Notes under the pieces: generated by a model
What the model saw: only the letters and a program-made list of their open reading frames with translations
Told to the model about the DNA's origin: nothing
Databases searched by the model: none
DNA from: Dentipellis sp. KUC8613
Taxonomy: Eukaryota > Basidiomycota > Agaricomycetes > Russulales > Hericiaceae
Length of the DNA stretch: 64,000 nucleotides
Direction of reading: 5' to 3'
Assembly: GCA_002286715.1 (NCBI GenBank)
Contig: NSJX01000045.1
Span: 166,079 to 230,078 of the forward strand
Translations under genes and position numbers: made by a program
Part shown: piece by piece, positions 22,691-32,685 of the stretch
How positions within the stretch are numbered: the stretch's first letter is position 1
How the letters are laid out: every line of letters begins with the position of its first letter

Positions 22691-23407
22691 AAATTCGACC
22701 TTGTCATTGTCCGGAAGGACCCATCCAAGCTGCTTCCACACTGCGGTCCACGAATCAGCATCATCCCGGACTGCAGAAAAAAGAGACATAATTGGTACGC
22801 ACTTTGCATCTTGTCCCAGTCCTTCCACCAGTGCTGGATCAGCCCCGTTTCCTCGTCAATAATAAAGTTGCCCGCAGCCGTCCACTGCGCCTTGCGCCGC
22901 GTCGGCGGGATGCCGTTGTGCGCGGCCCCGATGTGCGAGCCCGTCGCGGTGTAGCGGAGCGAGACGAAGTTCTCTGCAGGCCAGTGTTCTCAATATCTCG
23001 CGTACATTGGATAAATTGATATAAAAGCACCTTTGGCGACGACGACGTCGAACTGGATGATGTGCAGGTCCCGGAGCGCACTCATGACGTGCGCGTGCGC
23101 CTCGGAGTACTCTTCGGCCGTGTGCGCCGTTGGGAACGTGCTCGGCGCCAGGAACGTGTTCCGCGGGGCGCAGAGATGTGCCACAGAGGATGCGCCCTTG
23201 TTCTCCGTCGGCGAGTACGCGATCTACAAGAATGTCGCTTTAAGCGGGCAGGTTGAGTGGACACAGCAACGGGCTCACCTCCATATATTCCAGCACGAGC
23301 CGCACGTTCTTTTCTTCCTGAGGCGATAGGTTGGAGGGGAAGTGCGCAATGGCCTTGGACACGCCGAAGCGGGCGGCAGTCTCGTCTGCGGTGAGCGAGG
23401 TGGGCAT
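22685..23407 (-). CDS. SnoaL/NTF2-like domain protein
   Basis: Four exons (23407-23279, 23223-23031, 22973-22803, 22770-22685) join in phase to 192 residues. The fold family is suggested by the order of a helical N-terminus (about residues 1-43), a middle segment, then SLRYTATGSH, GIPPTRRKAQW and DEETGLIQHWWKDWD. The last of these is like the strand and tryptophan region of SnoaL-type cyclases and related small NTF2-like enzymes. Such proteins are often ester cyclases, hydrolases or of unknown role, and I cannot name a substrate. It lies directly upstream of PSD copy B on the same strand. Its stop codon region marks the edge of the duplicated block. Confidence 0.6.
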
Positions 23408-24032
23408 GGTGGGGTGTATCGCGCGGTGGGAGCGACGGTTGGGTCGATGGGAACCAGTGTGGGTCAGAATATATACTCCATGGATGTGTAAATAGAGTAC
23501 GGTGAGTTGCTGGTATTCTTGGTGCGTTCTCAGCTGCGGCCCCGCCTGGGACGACCTGGAGAGATGGCCGAGTCTATATTGATTGTGCGGGGACGTGATG
23601 TCACCCGGCACCTAACCCCGGGTTCGGGTTCGGCATCTCCATACGCGTTATTCGAATTGGAAAAAATGTTTCAAATTGTGTTCGAACTCCTTGAACATAC
23701 AGCTAGGAGAATCACCGTAGAATAGGACTAAATTTTATCAAAATGAGTCTCGAGAGAGTTTGAGCTTGACGTGGTTTAGGTCAAGCGCCACGAGGACGGG
23801 GACATGCCGAGCTCAGCGGCATCGCCACAGCCAGCGCGGCTCAAACACGACGTCCATGAGCCTGGTTCTGCACAACGCCTACTGACGACTCAAGTACCTC
23901 TCTTCACAGGCCACATTTTCAGCATATCTATCATCTATTCGTCATATACAAAGTCACTAGTCACAACGCCGTGTTTCAAGCGCTAATCTAGATCACCAGC
24001 TCAAAGCTGGAGGGCCCACGACACGAATCGCG
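23408..24032. other. intergenic between divergent genes
   Basis: No gene seen. It should hold the promoters of the minus-strand SnoaL-like gene and the plus-strand SDR-like gene. Confidence 0.45.
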
Positions 24033-25639
24033 ATGGTGCTCAAGATCCTCTACAATGTCATCCCCGCGATCCTGCCGCCGAAATACTACACCCATGTCGT
24101 CGTTGCCGTCGTCGGACTCATCACAGTGTACACCTACATGCAGGGTCGCAAGACGACCCGCGAGCGCGATCTCCACGACCGCACCATCCTTGTCACAGTT
24201 GCGTCCGTCTACCATCCTTTGTCTACCCCATACCCCGCATTCACCTTCATCCACTTACCAACCCGACCCTCTTCTTCTTATAGGGTGCCTTTACACCTAT
24301 TGGTCTCACACTCCTCGATGCTCTAGCCAAGCGCGGCGCCCACATAATCACCCTCTCACCCACGCCCATTGACACGGGCCTCGCCGCGCTCCTCATCCCG
24401 CTCCTGCGCAGTACGACCTCGAACGAGAACATCTATGCGGAGCACTGCGACCTCTCCTCGCCCGCCTCGATCCGCGCCTTCGCCACGGGCTTCCTCAAGG
24501 CAGAGAAGCAGCGGCTGGACGCAGTCGTCTTCGCCCACGAGTACGCGCCCGCCGGGCGGCTCTTCCCTCAGGCGCAGGCGCGCGCGGACGAGCGCGCACA
24601 GGCCGCGTCGTGCGCGACGTTCCTGCTCACGACGCTGCTCCTCCCCGCGCTGCTCATCGCGCCCGTCGAGCGCGACATCCGCCTCATCACGCTCGTCAAC
24701 CCGTTCTACGCCGCCGCGGCGCCCGGGTTCACCGCGTCTATCACGTCCGCCTCCACCGCGCCTGCGAGCGCAAGCTCAGCATCACGCACGCGCGCCGCGG
24801 TGCAGAGGACAGCGAAGGAGCAGCCGCTGTTCCTGCGCGAGGGCCGCCGGGCGCTGCGCACGGCCGTGCTGATGCGGCACCTGCAGCGCGTGCTCGACTC
24901 GCTGCCGTCGGGCGCGCAGGTGCCGCGCACGGACGCGAACGCGCAGACGATCCCCGTCGTGAGCGACAAGGTGCAGCGCTCGAACATCGTCGCCGTGTCC
25001 GTGTCGCCCGGGATGAGCCGCGCGGACGTCGTTGCGCCGCTGCTTGGCGCGGACACGGGCGCGTGGGGCGAGGTGTCGTGGCGTGGGCTTGCGCTGTGCG
25101 TGTTTTTGTAGTTCTGTCTGTCTGTGAAATGGCTGACGGTGTTGGTGTGCGGCAGATATGTGCTGCTGTACCCCCTCCTGCGCCTCCTCACTAAGACGTC
25201 CTTCTCCGCAATGCAGGCCGTCTTGCACGCGCTCTTTCTCCCGACGCCCTTCAAGTACCTCGCCGCCGCCACCACGCCCGAGTCCACAGACGCCGACGAC
25301 CGCGCGCGCGACGCGGAAGTGCTCAAGCCCGGCGCGCTCTACGCCGAGTGCGCCGTCGTGCGCGTGCGCGTGGCGCCCGCCCCCGCGCCGCCCGAGACGG
25401 ACTCCGAGCCGCAGCCGCAGGCGGGAAAAAGCAACGCCGAGCCGCGCAAGCAGCGCGTGGACGATGGTGAGATGGGCGGTGAGGTGCTCGGGACGATGGT
25501 CTGGGAGGAGTACGAGCGCGAGCTGAAGGCGTGGGAGGCGGCGGAGAAGGAGCGGGAGGAGCGGGAGAAGAGCGAAGGGGAGAAGAGCGGGCGGCATACG
25601 CCGCCCACTGTTGATGTTGATACCCCGGTGAGTGGGTGA
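24033..25639 (+). CDS. SDR-like membrane-associated oxidoreductase
   Basis: Three exons (24033-24197, 24284-25095, 25156-25639) join in phase to 486 residues. Residues about 8-40 include a hydrophobic segment that may anchor the protein. At the exon 1/2 junction the frame reads ILVTGAFTPIG, a nucleotide-binding turn of the short-chain dehydrogenase kind (TGxxxxxG), then LDALAKRGAHII. DLSSPASI and LDAVVFAHE follow, as in an SDR fold. I do not see a clear YxxxK catalytic pair in the expected place, so activity is uncertain. The C-terminal 100 residues are acidic and charged (helical, rich in E and K). It recalls the divergent fungal SDR-like proteins related to yeast Pbr1, but that is only a suggestion. 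Confidence 0.6.
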
Positions 25640-25882
25640 GGCAGATGTAAAGAGTATATTGGACTGGTGTTTCTTGAGTATAGAATCAGTTGTTTCATTG
25701 GAGATAGTCGACAGGCATCGCTTGTACGGCGGCAATTATATCTCAGATGCTAGTTGTTGAGATGGTGTATCTGGTCATGGGCAGTAAGTAGTTGCGAGAT
25801 AGGCCCTTTGCTTTCGACAATGCAAAATAACGCACAACGTCTAGGTCCAGAAAAAAAAGCAGAGCAACTGCCACGTTCTATG
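25640..25882. other. short intergenic region
   Basis: Nothing seen other than the 3' flanks of the SDR-like gene and of the tRNA. Confidence 0.4.
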
Positions 25883-25974
25883 TGGACACATCCGGAATTG
25901 AACCGGACACCTCTCGCAGATCACGTGATAAACATATGCTAAGCGAGCGTGATAACCAACTACACCATGTGCCC
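25883..25974 (-). tRNA. tRNA-Ala (anticodon AGC) with intron
   Basis: The reverse complement folds as a tRNA. Acceptor stem GGGCACA pairs with TGTGTCC (one G-T), followed by discriminator A. The D arm contains GTAGTTGG. Anticodon stem CTCGC/GCGAG encloses TTAGCAT, and the T arm reads GTCCGGTTCAATTCCGGAT. An 18-nt intron (25919-25936) follows the base after the anticodon, the canonical position for nuclear tRNA introns. Removing it leaves a 74-nt tRNA. The intron contains the perfect palindrome ATCACGTGAT. Confidence 0.93.
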
Positions 25975-26328
25975 ATGTTAGGTGTCGACTACCAAAATAC
26001 TGATGTTGTACTAATTTCTTCTGCCGCCACCACACGACGCGTCCTCCCATCTTAGCTCTTGCCATTGAACCGTGAAACGCCCAATACTAGCGTGCTCGCT
26101 CAGCGGCTCTGTCAACAACCTCGCATCGATCGCGCACCGTAACGACGCTTGGGACCTTGCAATAACACATCCAGCAGTCTTATCACCGCAGCACATCACG
26201 AACACCGCACCACACGCGCTCTGTCCTACCCACCTCAACTTCAACTCCAACAGGAACCAAAATCAAAGCCAAGCGGTGACCATCCACCCTATACTATCGC
26301 GCCCTTGCACCATTGACCACGATCGACG
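25975..26328. other. intergenic, tRNA and gene promoter region
   Basis: No gene seen. It holds the sequence upstream of the tRNA and the promoter side of the gene at 26329. Confidence 0.4.
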
Positions 26329-27234
26329 ATGGCCTTCCAAACGGCCGACCCGCGCCTCCGCCAGATCCTCATGAACGTCCCCGCAGACTGGACGCCCGGG
26401 CGCAAGGAAGTCAGCTTCGAGGTGTGCCTCTGCTCTCTTCTCCTTATCCCCCTCCTCCCTCTGTCTCGCCACACATCTCTTACACCCACGCGTCTTGCCC
26501 CCAGGAAAAGCGCATCGAAGACTATGCCGCGGCGATGCGCAAAACGGGCAAACCGCCCCCGCCGTGCCCTGAGCAGCCCACGACCGACAGCGCGCGGCGC
26601 GCGCTCGGCCTGCCCCCGCTCTTCACGCCGTATATCGACTCGGGCGCGCAGCGGCCTGCGTCCGGCACGCCGCCGACGGGTGGCGCGCTCGGACTGGCGC
26701 CGAATGGCACAGGCAGCGGGCTCGCGCCCGCGCCGTCGATACACTCGCAGGCGAGCTCGCAGACGCAGAGTGCGCCGCGCGTGACGAATCCGAGCGAGTT
26801 GCCGCCGTTCCAGGTGTCCGCGCCGAGCGCGTGCGAGACGGAGAATGGGGATGTGATGTTTACGCTGAGCTGCCAGCGGCAGTACTCGTTCTTCTCGCAA
26901 GAGGTGCGTGCGTGTATGTCATCACGGTGTGGGGTATTAATGTCGGCTGTTTGTGTTGGTGTTCAGGAGTTGCGCTTCTATGGCACGAAGAACAAGACGC
27001 CGATCCCGCCTGCGCTGTTTGTGTATAATACTGAGGGTGCGACGTCGATGATGACCATGTCTGCGGCGCCACAGTTTGCGTTACATAGTCTCGAGGTGCG
27101 TCCTGTTCCTCTGAAATTGGAAATGGCACATTGCAGGCAACTAAATTGTGCTGCAGGAGCACCGAATAGCGTTCCTGCTAAGCGGCCGCGAGCTCTCTTC
27201 AGAGGAGATCAACAAGCACATATATCGCATATAG
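26329..27234 (+). CDS. unrecognised conserved-looking protein
   Basis: Four exons (26329-26421, 26505-26903, 26967-27095, 27157-27234) join in phase to about 232 residues. All donors are GTGC-type and all acceptors CAG. The N-terminus is short and helical, the centre (residues about 60-125) is rich in P, S, A and G and looks disordered. The C-terminal third is compact (VMFTLSCQRQYSFFSQE, ELRFYGTKNKTP, ALFVYNTEG) and ends GRELSSEEINKHIYRI. The order in the last part looks like a real domain, but I cannot name it. The stop in exon 4 may instead be read through by another intron at HIYRI, in which case the protein is longer. Confidence 0.6.
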
Positions 27235-27846
27235 CGCTTAACGGCGTCAGTCTCGGTGTTGCTGTAGTAGTCATCTTATCCAGGATTCAGAGGCGTGATA
27301 TACCCGCCGGTGTACTTTATCGGGCTCTCTTCACATCCATATTCATATCCATATCCACATCTTCTCCCTGCTCTGCGCCCTGCTTTTCAAACGCTGTATT
27401 CACACTTCGCTTTCCTTCCCCTACCCCTACGCCTTGCCGCCTACCCACCCAACTTCCCATGCTTCGTAACTCGTTACTACCTCGCCACCAGCCACCTACC
27501 ACCACTGTATGACCACCGCCCGCTTTGCGCCTGCTCTTGGATTTTTGTGTTTGGATATAACGTCTAACCATAGCCCATTTAACACCGACAATGCTTCATT
27601 CCGTCATTATATATAGCTACATTGCAGCGAGTGTAGAGTGTAGAGTGTAAAGTAGAAGTACATGTGATATGAACGAACGGAGCGACCTAGTGTCCCAGCG
27701 CCAGCACCGGCACCAGCACCAGTGAGTAATAGCTACAGTCCGGATCCAGATAACAATTAGCGAAAGAGCGTACAGTAAAATCGAACACCACCACGACCCA
27801 TGATCCACCACAGACAACATATCATCTCACTCAAACTCACCCATAC
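27235..27846. other. intergenic, converging 3' ends
   Basis: No gene supported. Around 27630-27655 a GAGTGTAGAGTGTAAAG-type short tandem is present, and 27700-27722 is a run of CAGCACCGG/CAGCACCAG-like units. Confidence 0.4.
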
Positions 27847-29124
27847 CTAGACATACACCCCACCCACGCCCACCGCGCGCGCGATAAACTGCACATCCTG
27901 CTCCCCCAGCACATCCCTCCACTCCTCCCCCACCTCCGGATTCGCATCCACGCCCCGCACGACGTCCGGCACGCCCCTCCTCTCCCACCCGCCCATAAAC
28001 CCCACCGCCACCGCCACCGCGTCCGCCTCGTACCCCGGCGGGCAGCACACGAGCGCGCACCGCGCGCGCACTCCTCCGCTCCACGTCGACGCCGTGCGCA
28101 CCGAGCCGTCCTCCGAATCCTCGAACGCCGAGCACGCATGCGCGCGCTCCAGAAACTCCACCGCGCGGTCCAGCTGCCAGCTCTCGAGCCGCACGCCCAG
28201 GCCCGCGCCCGCGTCCGCGCGCAGCACGAGCAGCAGCTCGCGCACGCTCCCCGCGCCGGGCCCCGCGGACACCACGCGCTCGTGCACGCCGCGGCGCTCG
28301 GGCGCCTGCGTCGCGACGACGGCGTCCTCGTGCGCGAGCAGCACGACGCGGTGCGTCGCGTCGCGCGTCTGCCACGCGCCCCAGGACACGTCTGTCCAGA
28401 GCATGCTGGGCGGCGGGTGCCCCGGCACGAGGTGCGTCAGGTACAGGTCGGGCGCGATGCGCGCGAAGTGCGGGTTGTTGTGCCGCGAGAGGGGGGCGGC
28501 GGGTGCGGGCGCGGGCGCGGGCGCGGGTGTGGGAGCGCGCGAGGCGGGCGCGGAGGCCCAGGGGATCGTCGGGCTTGAGGCTTGGGATTGGGTGGAGGTG
28601 GATGCGTGCGGGACGCGCAGGGTAAATGGCGAGAGGAGCGCAGGCGGCGGCGGCGCGGGGCGCGGGGACAGGAAAGACGGCCCCGAGGAGGGCGTGGAGG
28701 GGATGGGTGAGCGGTCGTGGTTGCGCACGGGGCGCGGGTATGGCGTGCGGATCGCGCGCGAGTGCGTGCGCGGGGCCGAGTCGGAATACGGGCGCACGTT
28801 GCGGGGCGTCGGCGGGGGCGCGGTGATGAAGAGGCGGTTGTTCGCGTTCGCGCGGTCGCGCAGGGGCGCGCGCGGCGGGGTCGGGGCGGTCCCGGTTTTG
28901 GGTCGGGTCCTGATACCGGTGCCAGTACCAGTCACGACCCTGCTCCCGTCGGTTTCAGTTTCGGTGCCGGACCCGGACTCGAACTCGGAGGGCGGGGAGC
29001 AGCGGCCGTTGAAGAAGTTCGCCGGGATCGAGGTGGGGGAGATGGGAGAGAGTGGGCGAGGCGGGGCACGTTCTTGCTTGGAGGGAGACGGGAAGAGGCG
29101 ATTGTACGAGTACGCCGACATCAT
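27847..29124 (-). CDS. Pro/Ser-rich protein with phosphatase-like C-terminus, possibly inactive
   Basis: One exon, 425 residues. Residues 1-215 are low complexity, rich in P, S, T and R, with an Ala-Pro run at about 196-206. Residues about 220-425 look folded. ARIAPDLYLTHL resembles the first strand of dual-specificity phosphatases, LDRAVEFLERAHA the helix before the active site, and CALVCCPPGYEADAVAVAVGFM the P-loop and the following helix. In the P-loop the family consensus HCxxGxxR would be CCPPGYEA here, so the His and the Arg are both lost. If the assignment is right this is a pseudophosphatase of the STYX type. The match is by pattern only, and another fold is possible. Confidence 0.5.
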   Translation of the reverse strand: MMSAYSYNRLFPSPSKQERAPPRPLSPISPTSIPANFFNGRCSPPSEFESGSGTETETDGSRVVTGTGTGIRTRPKTGTAPTPPRAPLRDRANANNRLFITAPPPTPRNVRPYSDSAPRTHSRAIRTPYPRPVRNHDRSPIPSTPSSGPSFLSPRPAPPPPALLSPFTLRVPHASTSTQSQASSPTIPWASAPASRAPTPAPAPAPAPAAPLSRHNNPHFARIAPDLYLTHLVPGHPPPSMLWTDVSWGAWQTRDATHRVVLLAHEDAVVATQAPERRGVHERVVSAGPGAGSVRELLLVLRADAGAGLGVRLESWQLDRAVEFLERAHACSAFEDSEDGSVRTASTWSGGVRARCALVCCPPGYEADAVAVAVGFMGGWERRGVPDVVRGVDANPEVGEEWRDVLGEQDVQFIARAVGVGGVYV

Positions 29125-30541
29125 GATTGCGATTTTGGTTAGACTGAAGAAGATGTAGGTAGGTAGATGACGATGAAGAAAGGAAGATAGATTATGATAT
29201 CGACACAGCGGGGGAACAGCAGAGAAGGTTGGTCACAGACCGATGGGGAGATGGCAGGACGCAAGAAGGGAGACGTGTGGGGAGTCCACATCGCTGCGGG
29301 AGCACGACCTTATATGTCAGAGGAACAATGAAACCTCGCATTGTGGCCGGGCTTTCACATTTTCAAAGCCACGCTACACGTGTTCGTCCCGGCGGGAGAA
29401 AGGGAAGAAGAAAGGCCGCGCGCGAATCGGATTTGGGCCCCATGAAGCGGCATCGATACAGGAAAGAAAACATACGAATGTGAAGCGTGCCACTAACGGT
29501 GACAAGAGCAGTACGCCTCCTGAGTCCTAGTCATCGGGCGGTGTATGTCCTGTGTGCTCGAGGCAAAAGGAGTACTGACTTTGTATCGTTTGAACCGCCG
29601 CACGCGTCTATGACCAACAAACGGCCGTTGGATGCCCAGAAAGTGTATGGACGATACTCACAGCAAAAGGTGCGACGTGCAACCATGGCGTTTGGGACGG
29701 TAGAGGCGCTAGAAACGAGTTCGTCGCAGGGCGCGGGAGGCCGTCTGCGCCCGGGAGGATAAGCGCTCTGGCACCGGGCCGCTAGGCGGACCGGGCGAGC
29801 GCTTATCCGAGCTCATACAAGTCCAAGCCAGAATTGCTATACTGCAGCTTGGAGCTGGTAAAGTCGAATTAATAAATATATGTATACTTGATATATACTC
29901 TTTGGAGTAGCTTGGGCTACTTGGCCTCCATGTGCGGCGGTGCAGACCGTCCAAAGGCGAATTTAACATATTCCATGCTTCAGGCTGATCGAAGACAAGC
30001 AGTGGAATACCGCCGCGGTTGGAAGAATCCAGCCATCTTTTCTGAGATTCCACGACAAGATCTGCAGGCATACTAATAGTCAGGACAGATCAACCTCAAG
30101 TCCACCTCCATGATACAACAAAGTTCGGCATTATGTTCGTATGCAAGCAATGGACAGCTGTAGCTAGAGTTCGTAACTAAACATATCTGAGAGTGTACGT
30201 GAGACCGGCGTGAAACATGTAGCGTGGCACGGCAGAGCATATGCACGAGAGCAAGCGTAGTAAGTAAATGGTCCGGGGTCCAAGATAGCGAGTAATAAAC
30301 AGATGCAGCAAGGGGCCAACGTGAAATGTCAGGGGTGTCCATATGGTACAAGGGGAGAAGACGAAGGGTGTATGGGAGTACCGGTACTCTCGAGCATCGC
30401 CGTGGTGTGAAGCTGGAGGTATTGTATGAGTATGAGTATATGACTGGGGACTGAGGCGACACAAGGCGGTCAACCACAGCCCGGAGTCCTCTAGAGAAAC
30501 ACGAAACACGAAACACAAACCACAAACGACCGCAACTGCAC
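29125..30541. other. intergenic, no gene supported
   Basis: Divergent and convergent flanks. One hairpin (29757-29808) is listed separately. Open frames here, such as one at 29709-30071 on the minus strand, have no recognisable domain. Confidence 0.4.
29757..29808. repeat. perfect 12-bp inverted repeat (hairpin)
   Basis: Arms GGATAAGCGCTC (29757-29768) and GAGCGCTTATCC (29797-29808) are perfect complements with a 28-base loop that is itself GC-rich and partly self-complementary. No run of T follows, so it does not look like a Pol III terminator. Function unknown. Confidence 0.85.
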
Positions 30542-31909
30542 TCATCGTTGCGCCGTGCTGCCAAAGTTCCAATACGACTGCCACGTCGCAAGCGGGCTCC
30601 ACCTCCCCGCGTCCCTTTGCCTCTCCTCCGCCTCTTCATCCTCCTCCGGCCTCGACCGCGCATCCGTATACACCGACACCGACGACCCACCCGACGCACT
30701 CGTCGGGTACCCGCCGGGCACATTCCCTGCCCTCGACGACGCAGGGGCCCTCCCCGCCTCGCTCGCGCCGCCATCGCTGCCCACGCCATACATCAGACTC
30801 GCCTGGCGCGACGCCAGCCCGCCCGCGCCATCATGCACCTCCGGCACGAGCCCCGCCCCGCCCGATGCCTTCAACTTCGCCGCGCGCTGCAGCTCGCCAT
30901 ACTCCGTCGCCGCCGCGCCTAAGCGCGTGCTCCCCGTCCCCGTCCCCGTGCCGGTGCCATTCCTGCGCGAGCTGCCAGGCTCGCCAGACGAGAGCGAGTA
31001 GAACGTCGTCGGCGCGTCGGACGACTGCGCGGACTGCGCGGTGAAGGACGGGTAGTGCTGCATCGACGGCAGCGTGTCCGTCGAGCGCGACTTGGAGCTC
31101 GTGCTCGACGACACGGACGCGCGGAACGCGCCGATGAGCGGCACGCCCGGCCGCGGGATGTGCAGCCACGACGGCGCGGGCGACGGCTCTGGCCTCGAGA
31201 TCGTCGACGACGAGCCGCCGGGCCGCTGCTGCCGTATCGTCGTCGGCGTCGATGCTTGGGTGTGCGTGTGTGAATGCGAGTGCGAGTGCGAGTGCGACGA
31301 TGAAGAGGCGGCAAGCCCGTTCTCCGGGAGCGTCTCGAGCGGCGGGTGCGCGATGCGGTTCTTCGCATGGCGCAGGCTTGGGGGCGGTCTGGAGGGGCCC
31401 GCGCGCGACGGGCCGGCCTCCGCGTCGGAGACCAAAGCCCACGGGTCGTACAGCTCGATATCAGGGTCTCCACTGCGCGATGCGGATGCAGACGCAGACG
31501 GGTCGGCCATGGCCATGTCGGGGGACGGCGTGAGCAGCGGCACCGAGGCGTCCGGGCCCGACGCCATGCGCTGGTGTCCTAGACTGCGGATGCTGCGCGT
31601 GCTGCCCTGCGGCGAGCCAGAGGAGCCCGGGCGGTGCCGCTGGCGGCGCTCGACGTAGCGGCGAGAGAACGGGACGACGACGAGCACGGTGATGATGAGG
31701 AGGGCGAAGCCGCCGACGCAGGCGACGATGATGATTATGAATTTTGTCTTGTTGTTGGGTGCAGCGCTCGCGGACGGAGAGGGCGCGAGGGAGACGGTCG
31801 TAGCTGGGTCTGGCTGCGGAGCCGATTAGATGGGGGTTAGGTTTGCGCAGTATCTCGAATGATGGCCAACACGCACCGCCGGAGCCATGGTCGTTGCTGG
31901 GGTGGCCAT
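30542..31909 (-). CDS. Ser/Thr-rich single-pass membrane protein
   Basis: Two exons (31909-31877 and 31813-30542) join to 434 residues. The short N-terminal part is a Thr/Ala/Pro stretch with an NKT sequon (extracellular side expected). It is followed by one TM segment of about 22 residues (FIIIIVACVGGFALLIITVLVVV split by its ends) and a basic stop-transfer patch (RRYVERRQRH). The long cytosolic tail is rich in S, P, G and H with a run of SH repeats and a TGTGTGTG stretch. There is no cleavable signal peptide in this model; an upstream exon could supply one. This layout is common in fungal cell-surface or septum proteins of unknown role. I recognise no enzymatic domain. Confidence 0.55.
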
Positions 31910-32685
31910 CGCGCTCGGACAGCTTGTGAGAGCGTGTCAAACGGCAGCGCTTACCGTGCTCGTGGAGGTGAAAGGAAAGGAAAACGAAGACGACGTATGT
32001 TGTGGAGTCTAGACGGTGTATAAAGCTGTCCCACGCGCGATGTGCCAGTGTATCCGCTCCACAGCCTCCCTGCCAGTCGTAGGAGACTAAATCCGAGGGT
32101 ATGGAGGTCGTCAAGCTGTAGTTCGGTGTACGCACCGTTTTTCAAAGAAGGTTCATGAGGAGCCTGGGAGCGACATTCGTCTCTCGGACCGTGAGGAGAC
32201 GAGGAAAGGAGGACTCTGGGGAAGGTTCAAAGGAGCCGTTTCACGCGTGGGAAACGCGGATGTATTTGCCACGCGTCTCGACCTCGACGCGACGCGTACT
32301 GTACCTGCTCTGAACTGGACACACATACGCCCATGTACCAAAGAAACTCACGATATTCTCTCACAGCTCTAAGCTAGGGTAAAATAATGGAAGATGCATA
32401 GGAAAGACTGTTGGGTGACCAACTACTAGTATCACAGGCATAGGGGTAACAATAGCGGGATTTATGCAACTAGTCCGAGGTCATGCTTTTAGTGGTATCA
32501 CGTATCAAGGTCTCTACCAGAGAAAGGAAAAGGAATGTCCCGATAAATGGCTTTACAGAAGAGCTTGGAATGCACTGGAGTACAACGAATGTGGTATGAG
32601 TCGAGATGGGACACGGGGTGGTGGGGGGACGGGCAGCGGAATGGGACAGAGTCCATACGATAACGTATAATTAGTTAGAGGCTTG
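31910..32685. other. intergenic
   Basis: Contains the 5' flank of the membrane-protein gene and the 3' flank of the RhoGAP gene. No gene seen. Confidence 0.4.

Noticed and set aside
24610..25735. Long minus-strand and shifted frames over the SDR-like gene
   Set aside because: Shadows of the GC-rich coding exons; the sense model joins in phase.
28094..29158. Long plus-strand frame opposite the phosphatase-like gene
   Set aside because: Composition shadow of a low-complexity coding region; no domain seen.
29709..30071. Minus-strand frame with LLVFDQPEAWNML
   Set aside because: No exon chain or domain found; left as unannotated.
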